From assembly GCF_036323735.1 (NCBI RefSeq), contig NC_086021.1:126978476-127042475 (forward strand): DNA of 64,000 nt. Reading direction: 5' to 3'. The translations under genes were made by a program, and so were the position numbers. The stretch's first letter is position 1. Each line of letters begins with the position of its first letter. This stretch comes from Rattus norvegicus. Its lineage: Eukaryota; Chordata; Mammalia; Rodentia; Muridae. This document shows positions 44,807-57,142 of this stretch, one piece after another. Below the pieces are notes generated by a model. The model was not told where the DNA came from and did not search any database. It saw nothing but the letters and a program-made list of their open reading frames with translations.

Positions 44807-46235
44807 AGGGCAGAGACCAAATTATTCTTGCTTTCTAGTATTTAAGAACTGAAACTTCCTTCTGTCCTCCAGCCCCACCCCATCCTGTCATCCCCCTTTC
44901 CCAGAATACTACAGCTCCTGCATGACAACCTGAAGTCTCTCCTGTCCATACAAACTTGCCTTTGGTGTATAAACAGGGCGTTACAGAATGGTACCCTGTC
45001 TATTTCTGTTCGGTATCCACCCATCAGTCTTTATTGTAAGTACCAACTTCCCCTGTTCTACTGCTCAGTGCCACGCATCCGTCCTGTCTGAGGAAAGAAA
45101 CAGGGACTCATGTCAAGAACCAGCCAGCAAAGCTCCCACTAGATGGGACCATATCCATGCTGCCTTCCCTTCATCAGCCCTCCATCATGGTCCTGTGTGC
45201 TGTGTCCTGTGTCCTGTGTCTGTTTCTTCCTACCTCTCTGTCATCCAGCCTTCTCTCCATTCAGTCTTTCAGCTGTCCTCCTGTCGTTGAGATTCCCTGC
45301 ATTCTACTTGACTCTGGGCTCTGCTGGTAAGCCTGTTTCTGATGTGGCAGGATAGTTAGTGGTCTGGTGATCTGTATCTACCTTCTGATGTGGGATATTG
45401 CCTATCCAGGAGCTATTGCTCTGTCGTCACAGGGCTTATGAGCAGACATGTTCTTAAAAGGTAGTCATGGTGAGGCTTGTAGAGCCATGTCTCCTAGGTG
45501 GCTTCCCAGGTCTCTCTACCTCTGACTTTTTATTTTCAAATATATTTATGTGGCTTTTCTGGGTACAGTGTTGACATTCAGAAAATAGTCTAATGCCTGC
45601 CAGTTTGCTTCTCTTTGGGACATTGTCACCACCCAAGCGGCTGTTCTGACAATATGGTAGAGGGCCTTCTTGTGTTTTCTGACAAGGATGGGCACCCTGG
45701 AGAGCTGCCCACATTTGCTCCACAGCATGGGTTATGCCTCAGTGTTCTGTACACTTGAAGATTCTTCACATTTCCAAACAGAAAGACTAGTGTTACAGAA
45801 GTGCCTGACTTACCTCAGTCCTAAAGAATTAGATTGTCCTCAGTGTCTTAAAGTTTTGCACAAAACTCTGAATGAATTTTATACTTGGCAAATTTTAATG
45901 CTGGAAGATGTATAGTCAGTTCATAATCCTGGTCCAGGCACTGTATGCATCGAATGTATTGTCTCATGAGCTTCCTAATGACACGACCTTCCTAGCTCCT
46001 TGTGAATACTATACTATGCAGATCCCTCAGAAGCATGGGACCTGGGACTGGTGGCACCAACTGAGGTGACATTCTCTGCCAATGTCAGCTTGATTTAGAT
46101 GTCACTGAATCAAGCTGCTTCCGCCCTGTGTTCCTGTGAATCTGCTCTTGGCTGGCTTTCTCTGGTGTTGCCTGCTTGCTTGCTTGCTTTGTTGCTTTGG
46201 AAGGCTATCCAAGATATGTAAGCAATTCTTTAGGA

Positions 46236-46241
46236 AATAAA
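46236..46241 (+). terminator. Chp1: Chp1 proximal poly(A) signal candidate
   Basis: AATAAA in the 3' UTR about 1.43 kb after the stop codon. Use would give a UTR about 330 bases shorter. Confidence 0.5.
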
Positions 46242-46569
46242 TTGCTGTTAACCCAAACAAACAAAAACACTGCAGACGAGATGGGTAAAGGCGAGCAGTG
46301 GGGGCGTGGCTAGGACAGATGGCTAGGGTCTACATGAACTGGGGAATTCTTTATGAAATATGTCAGACTTTGTGATCAAATGATGTGATATAAGAATTGT
46401 ATAAAGGGAATAATTGTCTGATACTTATCTGTTTGAGAAGTACTTCAGAAGCATCTTGATTTAATTATTTAAAGTTTCTAAGATTATGCCCCCCTTGGCT
46501 GTATAGCAAACTGTTTTTATCCACAGTTGTGCCTTATTGTCCCATTAAAATTGTATTCCTCAATCCACC

Positions 46570-46575
46570 AATAAA
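46570..46575 (+). terminator. Chp1: Chp1 distal poly(A) signal
   Basis: AATAAA at the end of the SINE-free 3' UTR-like stretch, followed by an A-rich then T-rich segment. The likely main 3' end of Chp1. Confidence 0.65.
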
Positions 46576-46830
46576 TTAATTGTCATTAAAACAAAAGAAT
46601 TTGGTTTTATCTGGTGTTTTTTAACAACCTTACGTAACTCATGTGTCTCCCTTGCTCAGATTTATGCTTATAGTATCAGTTGTAGGTATATGTCACTGCT
46701 GCCTGGGCCTGTGATGTACAGATATTCATCTAGGCGTTCAGTTTGCCAAGAGGCACAGTGTTTCAGCTTTGGCCTCTTCATATGAATTCTAAGGAAGATC
46801 TAATATATTTTCTGTATTTCTTTTTTATGT

Positions 46831-46917
46831 CCTTTTTTTTTTTTAGGAGCTGGGGACCGAACCCAGGGCCTTGCGCTTGCTAGGCAAGCGCTCTACCACT
46901 GAGCTAAATCCCCAACC
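46831..46917 (-). repeat. ID SINE
   Basis: Near-consensus minus-strand ID ending CCCCAACC, followed by a run of C then T. Confidence 0.93.
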
Positions 46918-47305
46918 TCCCCCCCCCCCTTTTTTTTTTAAAGACAGTCTTATCTGCCTGACTGGCTTGGAATTTGCCATATAGATTAGGCCATCCTCAA
47001 AATTTCAGCAATCCTTCCACCTTAGCTTTCCAAGTGCTGTGCTTACAAAATGTGGACCCAAACACCTCCACTGAAGTGGAGACATAAGGATCAGGAGCTT
47101 CATTCTGAGTTTGAGACCAGCCTGGACTGCCTGCCAGAGCTGCTCTGATGGAGGACCAGACACATAAACAATAGCTTTATAACTATTCCTAACTCCAGGG
47201 TCAAGGAATCTGGCTCCCTCTTCAGGCTTCTCATGGTATGGGATGTGTGTGCATATATACATGCACCAGGCAAAACATTATACATACACAGAAAATGCAA
47301 TTTTT

Positions 47306-47397
47306 TTTTTTGGTCTTTTTTTCGGAGCTGGGGACCGAACCCAGGGCCTTGTGCTTCCTAGGCAAGCACTCTACCACTGAGCTAAATCCCCAGCCCC
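47306..47397 (-). repeat. ID SINE with TSD
   Basis: Flanked by GAAAATGCAATTTTT (47291-47305, 47398-47412). Confidence 0.95.
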
Positions 47398-47780
47398 GAA
47401 AATGCAATTTTTAAAAAAGGAAACAACCCAGCATTATAGATATTCTAGTATAGATCAACAAATCTTAGCAGTTCACTACCTCTACAAATTTCACAACAGA
47501 TCTAAAAAAGGGTTTAAAGCCCAGTGCGGTGGAGTTAGTTGGTGATTCTAGCACTTAGAAGACAGAGACAGGAGGCTCAGGAACTCAAGGCCATGTTCCA
47601 AGTGTGAGGCTAGCTTATGCTACAAGAGACTGTTGGAAGTTGGCTCAGCAGTTAACATCCTACTTTTACAGAGGATGAGAGTTCAGTTCTCAGCATCCAT
47701 ATCGATTGGCTCATGGTGACTTCAGCTCAAGAGAAATCCAATGTTCTGGTCTCTGCTCACATGAACACTCAAGTTAACAA

Positions 47781-47784
<4 letters not shown>

Positions 47785-47844
<60 letters not shown>
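47785..47844 (+). repeat. (CA)n microsatellite
   Basis: About 30 CA units at the tail of a B3-like element (47640-47780). Confidence 0.96.
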
Positions 47845-47846
<2 letters not shown>

Positions 47847-47879
47847 TAAAAATAAAGTCTTCAAAAAAAAAAAATCAAG

Positions 47880-48017
47880 GTTAGCCAGGCAGTGGTACAT
47901 ACCATTAGTCCCAGCATTCAGGAGGCATAGGTAGGCAGATCTCTGAATTCAAGGCCAGCCTGGTCTTCAGAGTAAATTCTAGGACATCCAGGGCTACACA
48001 GAGAAATCTTGTCTTAA
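47880..48017 (+). repeat. B1 SINE, tail interrupted by ID
   Basis: GCCAGGCAGTGGTACATACC to CTACACAGAGAAATCTTGTC. Confidence 0.9.
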
Positions 48018-48032
48018 AAACATATATATATT

Positions 48033-48138
48033 TGGGTTGGGGATTTAGCTCAATGGTAGAGCGCTTGCCTAGCAAGCACAAGGCCCTGGTTCGGTCCCCA
48101 GCTCCGAAAAAAAAAAAAAAAGAAAAGAAAAAAAAATC
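48033..48138 (+). repeat. ID SINE inserted in B1 tail
   Basis: Flanked by AAACATATATATATT (48018-48032, 48139-48153). Confidence 0.95.
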
Positions 48139-48400
48139 AAACATATATATATTCAAGGTCTAAGATGTGTTGGTGCTTATAGGCATTAATTCCAACAAAA
48201 ATCTACATTTTCCTGGAGATACTAAAAAGAGAAATTTAATGTTACTGTATATTATTCAGATTGGCTCATACCTGAATATCTGAAGGAATCAGTGATTCCT
48301 GACTGATTTTTTTTTATGACCTTGAAATCAGAAATTTTTGTTGGTACGACCTAGAAGCTTCTGAGAAGTATGCACTGTGGAAGAGCCCTTTATGTCAGGA

Positions 48401-48457
48401 TGTATGTAAGTATGTATGTATGTATGTATGTATGTATGTATGTATGTATGTATGTAT
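48401..48457 (+). repeat. (GTAT)n microsatellite
   Basis: About 14 units, followed by a minus-strand B1 (48465-48605). Confidence 0.95.
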
Positions 48458-48615
48458 GGTTTTATTTATTTGTCAAGACAGTTTTTCCTCTGCATAGCCA
48501 TAGCTGTACTGGAACTTACTCTGTAGGTCAGACTGGCCTCAAACTCAGAGATCCTCCTGCCTCAGCGTCCCTAGTGCTGGGATTAACGGCATGGGCCACC
48601 ACTGGCTAGCTAGCT

Positions 48616-48616
48616 T

Positions 48617-48647
<31 letters not shown>

Positions 48648-48678
48648 TCCTTTCTTTGTTCCTCCCTTCTTTCCTTTG

Positions 48679-48731
<53 letters not shown>
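48616..48731 (+). repeat. (TCTG)n then (CT)n microsatellites
   Basis: About eight TCTG units (48616-48647), a pyrimidine spacer, then about 25 CT units (48682-48731), followed by a B1-like fragment. Confidence 0.94.
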
Positions 48732-48733
<2 letters not shown>

Positions 48734-49829
48734 TTCCCTATGAGACAGAGTCTTACTATGTGCCCATGGTTGGCATGGAACTCAATATCCAGATCAAGCT
48801 ACCCATGAACTCAGAACCTGCTTCTGCCTCTGGAGTGAAGGTGTGTGCCACCATTCCTGGCTGTAGTGCTCAGTTTGTTGAGGGAAAGAGTTCTCTGTCA
48901 ACAGTGAAAGAACACATTTCTAGCTGCTATCAAAATAGGTTTTGTTGGATGTCATTTAGGAGAATGGCCATGGGAACTGTCATTATTTGAACAAATTTTC
49001 TCAAAATTGAATTGTTTTCAAAGAATGAATATGCTGTTTTAGGTTCTTGTGTGCTGGCTGCATCTTTTGGTAGAGAGGGAACTGAAGCTGCCTGGTACTG
49101 GTATTTGCAGAGATGAGTGTTCTGTGGATGCATTTGTGTGGTCGCCACTGGTGACTCTGATAACCTTATAATCACCAAAAATTCAGAAGTAGACTAAAAG
49201 ATGTTTTGTACAAAAAAGGGTGTTGTGTCCAGCTTGGGTCCCGGAACCCAGACTAGGGGCTTCCAGGGAATGAGGAAAGGACAGATACATGAACATGTAC
49301 AATAAAGTATGATAAGGCAGGGTTCTGCATGGCTATCTGCAACCTAGAACCTTGGTATGGTAGGCTAGCACAGGTGAGGGTTAGCTGGTCTCTGAGAGAG
49401 GTGTCTAGTCAGCAGTTTCAGACTGTAAGTAGACTGTAAACATCTGGGAAGAGAAAGCACAGATGCTATTCTGCACACCCAAGTTCGTCCCCATGGACAC
49501 TTGTTTTTAGGATGCTTTGCCATTTCCATATGGATAACAGCTTTGCAAAATTGTTCATGTCACAGCACATTCCCTGAGGACTTCAATCATTCAGACCTTT
49601 CGTCATTCTCTGGAGGAAGGAAAGACACAGGCGGCAAACTGCAAAAGGGCCAAGGGTAGACTTCAGAGACAGTCCACTTTCTATTTGGCAGTATTTCCCC
49701 AAAGGATTGCATAAGAAATGGCAGTTTGAGACACTGGGAAGCAATTTGAAGAGCACCGTGATAAACTGATGAGGAACTGAATATGTTACATCAGTCTTCC
49801 ACATACTTCAAGGCCTGTTATTTGAAAAT

Positions 49830-50025
49830 TGTTTTATATGTATGAGTGTTAACTACATGTATGCATATACAATATACATTTAATGCTGATGGAGGTTAGA
49901 AGGTTGGATCTTCTGGGACTTGAGTCATGGATGGTTGTGAACCACTGTATGGGTGCTGGGAACTGAACCCAGGTCCTCTGTAAGAGCAACAAGTGTTTAT
50001 AATTTCTGAGCCAACTCTCCAACCC
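49830..50025 (-). repeat. B3 SINE
   Basis: Minus-strand B3, diverged, ending GAGCCAACTCTCCAACCC. Confidence 0.82.
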
Positions 50026-50064
50026 TGCAAAAACTATTAGACCATTACCACAACAAAACCTTCT

Positions 50065-50440
50065 AATGTTAACCTCTGTCTTAGTTCACTCATCAGTCGC
50101 TGTGATAAGCACCTATCAGATCTTATTTGGGGAAGGAAATGGCTTATTTCAACTTACAGGTTTCATACCATCATCAAGAGAAGTCAGGGCAAGAACTGAA
50201 GAAGAGCCCACAGAGCAACTGCTTGGCTTCTCTTGCCATGACTTGCTCATCTTTCTTCCTCACACAGCACAGATCCACCCATCCAGGCGTGGCACCATAC
50301 ACAATGAGCTTGGCCCTCCCACTTCCATCATTAATCAAGGAGATGTCCCTACAGACATGTCCACAGGCCAATCTGATGGAGCTAATTCCTCTGTTGAAGT
50401 TCCCACTTCCCAGGTAATTCTGGATGTGTCACATTGACAA
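50065..50440 (-). mobile_element. LINE-like 3' fragment, family not certain
   Basis: Resembles a common rodent interspersed repeat (CTGTGATAAGCACC, TTATTTCAACTTACAGGTTTCA, CCACAGGCCAATCTGATGGA). Probably an L1-type remnant. Frames of 96-123 codons here are not genes. Confidence 0.5.
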
Positions 50441-50639
50441 AACTAACTAGCGCATTTAAAATTTAATTTTAAAAAAGAAAATAAAGAGGATGGAGGACAC
50501 AACTTGGTTGGTAGAATGCTTGCTTAATGTGCAGAGTTCTAGTTTCCAGACCCAACACTGAATAAAGCCAGGTATGCTGGCACACGTCTCAGCATGGGAG
50601 GTGGAGACAGGGGCATCAGCACTTCAAGACCACCTTTTA

Positions 50640-50840
50640 AATTTTATTTTGATATGTATGAGTGCCTGCATGCATATCTGTGTCATGTGCATGCAATGTC
50701 CATGGTGGCCAGAAGAGGGCATCACGTCTTCTGGAATTGTGGTTACAGATGGTTGTGAGCCAGCAGTTTGCTGCTGGGAAATGAGATGTCCTGTGTACAA
50801 ATAGGCAGTAAACTTAACCAATGAGCCATCTCTAGCTCTT
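50640..50840 (-). repeat. B3 SINE, diverged
   Basis: Contains GTGGCCAGAAGAGGGCATCA and AACCAATGAGCCATCTCTAG. Confidence 0.82.
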
Positions 50841-51064
50841 CAAAGTCAGTTTTGTTACAGAAGATCCAGTCTTCAAAAAAAGTGAATAAACAAAAGTATG
50901 TTTGTATCAGGTCAGTGACCTGGGCATAGTGTTATTGATATCATTTGTAAGGTTAAAATTAAAGAAACTTGGTTGGATTATAGTTGAATATCATATACAA
51001 AAAATGTAGAAGACCAGACTTAACAATACTGGAGAAATCAATTTCTAGATTTACTTACAGTGAA

Positions 51065-51220
51065 TCTTGGCAAGTGGTGGCACATGCCTTTAATCCTAGC
51101 ACTTGAGAGGAAGAAACAGGCAGATCTCTGTGAATTGGAGGCTAGCCTGGTCTACAGAGCAAGTTCCAAGACAGCCAGGGCTACACAGAGAAACCCTGTC
51201 TTAAAAAACGAAAAGTTATA
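51065..51220 (+). repeat. B1 SINE
   Basis: GGCAAGTGGTGGCACATGCC to GCTACACAGAGAAACCCTGT. Confidence 0.9.
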
Positions 51221-51554
51221 CTTAGTGCAGTGCTACAGTAATTAAGACCGTGTGGTATTCTTCAGCCCTAATTTGGGGGAGTGGGGAGTGCAGAGGGAAC
51301 AGGGTTTTTTAATATGGTCTCAGCTATTCTGGAATACCACTCTGCTAACCAGGATGGCCTCAAACTCATAGAAATCCACTTGGCTCTGCCTCTCCAGTAC
51401 TGGTTTAAAGGTGTGTGCCACCACTACTCCAGCCACAATTCTTTTTTTTTTTTTTCTGTACGTTTTACTTTATTATGGTGCAAAAGGAACAAAGAGTCAA
51501 TAGAAATCGTACTTCAGACATTGAATCTCTTCCAGACAAGTTCCAGCCCCAATT

Positions 51555-51737
51555 TTTTAAAATATTTATTTATTCCATATATGTCAGTACACTGTCACTG
51601 TCTTTGGACAGACCAGAAGAGGGCATTGGATCCCATTACAGATGGTTGTGAGCCACCATGTGGTTGCTGGGAATTGAACTCAGGTCCTTTGGAAGAGCAG
51701 TCAGTGCTCTTAACCACTGAGCCATCTCTCCAGCCCT
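51555..51737 (-). repeat. B2 SINE with TSD
   Basis: Flanked by CCAGCCCCAATT (51543-51554, 51738-51749). Confidence 0.93.
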
Positions 51738-51854
51738 CCAGCCCCAATTCTTAAAAGTAAAAATGTTCAAGAAAAATAAAAACTATAAACTTAACCAAAT
51801 CAGTTGGGATTGAGATGGCAGAGGTGGGAGGATTGCTAGAAGCTTAAAGTACAT

Positions 51855-52060
51855 GCTGGAGAGATGGCTCAGGAGTTGAGTCCTTTTTGCTCATGTAGGG
51901 ATCCAGGCATGAGTCTTAGCTCTGACATGATGACTTAAATGATCCCTGACTCCAGATCCATGCAATCTGACATGCTTTTCTAACCTCCTCAGGCACCAAG
52001 CAAGCAGGTACATGCATAAATGCAGGCAAAACATTTGCTTACATTAAATATAGAAAATGT
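51855..52060 (+). repeat. B3 SINE, diverged
   Basis: GCTGGAGAGATGGCTCAGGA start and TGCAGGCAAAACATTTGCTT near the tail. Confidence 0.85.
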
Positions 52061-53519
52061 ATTTAAAATCAAAATACATGAAAAACATGGATACAGATGT
52101 AATAAATAGATGTAGCTCTGATGAGTACTTGTCTTATGTGCATGAAGTCTGGGTTTTCACCACACACACACACAGGCAGGAGAATTACCCACCTATACCC
52201 CATATAAATAGGAAGGACACAGCACCATGGCTTGATGGTAATACCCCTGCCCACTGTCATCTGAACCCCTGGTTAGGTGACTTAAGGAGGGACAAGACTA
52301 TTTCTGCCATTTCTTTGGGCAGCACTTCAGCTTCACACGGGACCCATTGCTTGATATTGCTCACTTAAATCCCTGTTGTCTGTGCAGCTGTCTGTCCCTA
52401 TTCAGTTCTGCACCTCACCGTATTCCTGCTCTGAAGCTCACTTGTCCCTCAGCTGGCTTCAATATGCTGTGTCTTTCTAAATGAGTTCATTAATATCTAA
52501 CTATGGTGACTTTTCCCATCTGTATCTGCCCTGTCTGGATGTAGTAAAACCTCATTGAACAGAGGTTTGTTCAGTCCTTTACAGGCATTCTGTAGTATAT
52601 ACAATATACATATACATACTGTACAGTGTAATGTGTGACCTGATGGTAGCTAACACTCAACCTGTTTTTTGGGTGGAGGACATTGTTCTTTACTTGAGAT
52701 TCAGGACATAATCGGTGTGGTAATTCTGGCTACATTGCAAATTTGAGGCCAGCGTGGGATACACAAGGTTTCTGCCACCAACCCAGCTATAAAGGGAAAT
52801 CAAGGCTGCTTGGTAAGTTTCAGCCAATAAATCAATGTAGCCTGTGAATTTATCATTATCCAATAGGTTCTAACATTCTAATAATATTATTCAATAGATT
52901 CAATAAACAACTGTATTTTGTATGGCATAGCATCCTTACCACAGAGGGAAGCATAGGAATTTGGATTTAATAAATGACCTAGTGATAACTCCGTTGTTTG
53001 GAAAGCACTGCTTACCCAGAAGAACATTTGTCATCATCTGTAAGAATCACTCTGTTGCCTTCACTACCTCTCCTGGAAACACTGCTAAAGGATTTCTAAA
53101 TCCTACAGCTGGAAGAAACAACAAATGCCATTTAACATTTTCTCAGTCAGCAGGCAGGCCCTCTTAAGGTGAGGAAAACTACACTACTGTATTGACCTTT
53201 AAACAGCAGGCAGCATTCAGTCTAAATGGGTCAAAGTCAGAAGAACTGACACCATGGAAATTGTTCCTTTGGGTGTAGTGTTAGTCCGGGGATAAAAATC
53301 CTTTAGACCAAGAGAGGAATTACTAGGAACAGTATATGTTAACAGTAACGATAATTTAAAATAGGAATTTGGCCTTGCCGCTCTATCTTACTAAAAAGTG
53401 AGACTGCCTCCGTGCGGAATGTTTTTCCTCAAGTAAATTATAATAACCCTTTTCCTGGTTAACTTCAACTGGAGCACTAGGTTCCAACAAAAAAAAAAAA
53501 AAAATAGAACCAGAGAGGG

Positions 53520-53660
53520 ATTGATTGATGTACATTCCAGCCAATCTGTGTCGGAAAAAGAGCGCGCGAGCAAGGTGCTGTCCAATCAGCACCATGAGGC
53601 GGGGCGGAGCCATTCGCGTCTCCGCCCCCTGGGCTGGCGGACAGGAGAAGGAGCGAAGAT
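53520..53660 (+). promoter_or_regulatory. CpG-type promoter of Oip5-as1 (Cyrano)
   Basis: Abrupt change to GC-rich sequence. CCAAT boxes lie at 53541-53545 and 53582-53586, a GC box at 53601-53609, and a YY1-type AAGATGGCGG at 53656-53665. YY1 sites of this type usually sit just downstream of the start site, placing transcription start around 53,620-53,655. No TATA box. Confidence 0.75.
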
Positions 53661-53750
53661 GGCGGAGTGAGGCGTGCCCCGGGCAGCTGGCCTACGGGCC
53701 CGGGGCAGGCCTCCCGCGGGGAGCGGAATACTTGTCCTGGACTGTGTGAG
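53640..53750 (+). ncRNA. Oip5-as1: Oip5-as1 exon 1
   Basis: GC-rich leader ending at TGTGTGAG|GTGAGT. The only early ATG opens ATGGCGGAGTGA, a three-codon frame inside the YY1-like motif, so it is not a meaningful coding start. The 5' end is uncertain by tens of bases. Confidence 0.75.
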
Positions 53751-55711
53751 GTGAGTCGAGAGGGCCGTCTGTCTACCGGGCGACGAGCAGCCGGTGGGGC
53801 GGCACAACCCGGGACCGGGTAGCGGCGAGCCTGATGAGAGAGCCGGCAGGGCCTGGGCCTGCAGGGCTTTCCATTAGCAGCCGGGTCCTCTCGGCCCCGC
53901 CGCCTCCCGGTACGTGGCGGCGTTCTTTCCCTACGGGCGCTCCACGCCCTTCCTTGTGCCCTTCGCTTTGGCCGCTGTGTGCTTTACCCAGGTTCTCCGA
54001 GTTGCACTCACACGGGCTGTATCTGGAAGCCTCTGGGATCACCTCTCGTTTATTTTTCTAAGAATATCTCTGTATTGTTTGTAACATCCACAGTGACCCT
54101 TTATCGAAGGCGTCATCGATTAAGGTGAACAGGCCTGTTGCAACTCTAGGTATTTTGTGTCCCTGGAGCGTTGACCTTGAGATTTGCTGTAAGAGGTTCC
54201 CTCTGGTATTTTCATTTGAGTATATGTATTACAGATAGGCTCTTGCCGCCTTTACCTCATACTCGCACCAGTCAAACTTTTATGATCATAGTAAGCAGCC
54301 TTGTCCTTGTACGTCCTGATAATGTCCTTATGGCGCATTAATTTCGGCAAACAGGTCTCAGTGGAATTCACCGGTGTTGGTTTCTTACCAAGAATCAAGG
54401 GAGACACCTACAATGCTCCTTTCTTTCTTCCTTTCTTCCTTCCTTCCTTCCTTCCTTCCTTCCTTTTTTAGAATTATAGTTTTAGAAATATTGTTAGACT
54501 CTCATTTATGTAGTTGGTGTACACTGTTGATAGTGTAGTCTTATCAAGATATTTGTATTTGATTCTTGTTAAATTATGGGCCATCTCTTTGTAATTGGGA
54601 GCCCCCTTAATTTTATTGGTAATCAGTTAAATTCTAGGCAGATCTGTGCTTCTGGTTTCTGTTTTGGTGAGACATATACTGGGCGTGTTGGTGCTCAGGG
54701 CCAGAATTTACTTCTATCACAATCTTGTTTTAAAAATAAACTGGCACATTAGTGAGAGCCAGTTCAAATGGAAGTATGATAATATGAGTGGATGTTTGTG
54801 ATAGATTATATGGTTTCTGTTAGCCCTGGATTTAGCAGAGCTGAGGGCAAAGAAGCTTAGAGGGTCAAAAAACAAAACAAAAAAAAAAAAAAAAACCAAA
54901 AAAACAACAACAAAAAAAAAAAGCAAAAAGCAAAACCCCTTCTCTTTAGCAGGAGTAGTTTTTGTTTTTTTAATCTGATCCACAAGTAGAAAAAAACAGG
55001 TATGAGCTAGAGGAAAGGAATATAACATCCTTCTTCATCTCAGAGAGGAAAATGTAATTGCCCTAAAAGCAGTCTTTTGCACCAAAAGACAGCTATAAAG
55101 TACTGGAGATTTCCTGCAGAATTACACATTTTCTTTCCCCTTTAGAAAGACTCCATAAATTCAGAGAAGATGGTGTTATATAAAAGCTTCAGAACACCTC
55201 CAAAAATGCTGATATTTTTAAACACTAATTCAAGTACAAGTATATAGAAAATAACATAATGATTATTCCTTTCGAATACTTGTGAGAGTAAACTTTTTTT
55301 AGACTAGTTTGGTTGGAATATCTTTGTATACTTAATACTTGCAGTATCAGTAAAGGATATGTAAGTCCTTTGGTGGTTTGAGTGGGAGTGCTCCCCATAG
55401 ACTCTTATGTTTGGATCTGTGGTCCCCAGTAGGTGGACCTGTTTGGAAACAATTAGGAGGTGTCTATCACTGGGGTCAGGCTTTGAGGCTTCAAAGACTC
55501 AGAGCCAGTCCTATTGGGTCTCCCTCTGCCTCCTGCTTGCTGTTGAAGATGTGAGTGTGCCTTATCTATTCCTGTCACCATGCCTTCATTGGACTCTAAA
55601 AACTGTAAGCCCAACTAAGTGATTTTTTTATGGATTGCTTTGGACATGGTGTCTTATCACAGTGATAAAAAAGAAACCAAGATACTTACCATTATGTCCT
55701 TTTCATTTTAG
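53751..55711 (+). other. Oip5-as1: Oip5-as1 intron 1
   Basis: First 300 bases GC-rich (CpG island tail). Then mainly unique sequence with a (CTTC)n tract (54417-54465), an A-rich low-complexity stretch (54870-54935) and a LINE-like repeat (55370-55680). Confidence 0.75.
55370..55680 (+). mobile_element. LINE-like interspersed repeat
   Basis: Common rodent repeat (AGTGCTCCCCATAGACTC to CATGGTGTCTTATCACAGTG). A relative in the same orientation lies at 56690-57035. I believe it is an L1 3' remnant but did not confirm the family. Confidence 0.55.
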
Positions 55712-55794
55712 GAACCTGTCACACAAGGTGGATATCTTCCTGACCTTAGGTGCTTTTATATTCAGCTCAACATTCTGAACTCAGGACTTGGCAA
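55712..55794 (+). ncRNA. Oip5-as1: Oip5-as1 exon 2 (inferred)
   Basis: 83 bases of SINE-free sequence between a good acceptor (TTTTCATTTTAG) and a consensus donor (GTAAGT). It is the best exon-like segment between the first and the long last exon. Confidence 0.7.
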
Positions 55795-56019
55795 GTAAGT
55801 AGTAATGGGATAATCATTCCAAATACTGTTGTAGCAGCTTGAAAAGGCCTCCATAGAAGCAAATCACTAAACTAGTAACAGCAACAGACAACAGAGATAA
55901 AAATGAGTACAAACCAGACACCATGGCACTGCCTTTATTCCCAGCTCTTGGTACTTGGGAAACTGAGGTGAGGATTGAACCATAGCAAGACATTTGTTTT
56001 AATAAACAGAACCCATGGG

Positions 56020-56190
56020 GGTTGGAGAGATGGCTCAGAGATGGCTGACTGCTCTTCCAGAGGTCCTCAGTTCAAATCCCAGCAACCACATGGCGACTCA
56101 GAACCATCTGTAATGGGATCTGATGCCCTCTTCTGGTGTGTCTGAAGACAGCTACAGTGTACTCATACATGAAATAAATAAATCTTAAAA
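56020..56190 (+). repeat. B2 SINE
   Basis: GGGTTGGAGAGATGGCTCAG with a small rearrangement near its start (GATGGCTCAGAGATGGCTGA) that removes the usual 'cggttaagagcac' segment. Confidence 0.9.
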
Positions 56191-56689
56191 AAAAAAAAGA
56201 TAAATAAAATCCACAAGACCTAGTTATCGATAATTATTACCTATTGCACATGTGTGTGTACACACACATTCACACACAGAGAGGACCATACTACTGACTT
56301 CTATTTTGTTTTTTAACCAAAGCAGTTACAATGTATAAGACGATAAATCACTTAACCTAACCAGTAATTGTCACTGTGTACAGAAAACATGTAGATTTAA
56401 TCAAATTGAAGAATATAAAGTGATTAAAAAATAAGCGTTGCTGAGCACTAAGTTTGCGTGTATGCATGTACATACATATGGTTTGCTCTGGAAGCTAGAC
56501 GTCGATGTCAGTCGTCTTCCTCATGTGTTCCCCACCTTATTTTTTGAGATAGTCGTCTTACTAAATCTGGAGCTAACTAATCCCAGCTAGCAGTCCTCCC
56601 ATGCACAGGGAGTATGTGCATGTGCTGTTGCATGAAGCTTTGACATTAGGGACTGGGATGCAAGCTTATTTGAACAACATGCACTCAAC

Positions 56690-57035
56690 TGTACGGTGGC
56701 TTTCGAGGAAATGGCCCCCATAGACTTACAGGGAGTGGCACTGTTAGGAGGTGTGGCCTTGTTGGAGGAAGTGTGTCATTGTGGAGGCTGACTCTGAGGT
56801 GTCATGTGCTCTAGCTAGGCCTAGAATGAGTGTCTCCTTCTGCTGCCTGTGCATCCAGGTATACAACTCTCAGCTCCTTCTCCAGTACCGTGTCTGCCTG
56901 CATGCTTCTTTTCATGCCCATACTGGACTGAACCTCTGAACTATGTAATTCAGCCAGCCCCAATCAATATTTTCTTTTATAAGAGCAGCCTGGTCCTGGT
57001 GTTTTCTTCACAGCAATAGAAACACTAAAACAATA
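56690..57035 (+). mobile_element. LINE-like interspersed repeat
   Basis: GGTGTGGCCTTGTTGGAGGA and TTCACAGCAATAGAAACACT; the same family type as 55370-55680. Confidence 0.55.
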
Positions 57036-57142
57036 AGCTGTGTTCTTGGCTGCCACTTCAGTTCTATTGATTTCATTTTGAGGTAGTAAGGATCAAAACC
57101 AGGAGAGGCAGGCAGATCTCTGTGAGTTGAAAGCCAATCTGC

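Larger units (their letters stand above)
44807..46600 (+). other. Chp1: Chp1 3' untranslated region (inferred)
   Basis: About 1.8 kb of nearly SINE-free sequence continues from the stop codon. Its end is inferred from the poly(A) signal at 46570-46575. Open frames here are short and unlike known proteins. Confidence 0.75.
46601..53519. other. Intergenic region Chp1 to Oip5-as1
   Basis: The left part (46.8-51.9 kb) is dense in SINEs, microsatellites and a LINE-like piece (50065-50440). The right part (52.06-53.5 kb) is largely free of recognised repeats and may hold upstream control DNA of Oip5-as1. No gene was recognised. Confidence 0.75.

Noticed and set aside
51281..51754. 157-codon frame
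   Set aside because: Built from a minus-strand B1 and a minus-strand B2. The typical 'ITDGCEPPCGCWELNSGPLEEQ' SINE translation gives it away.
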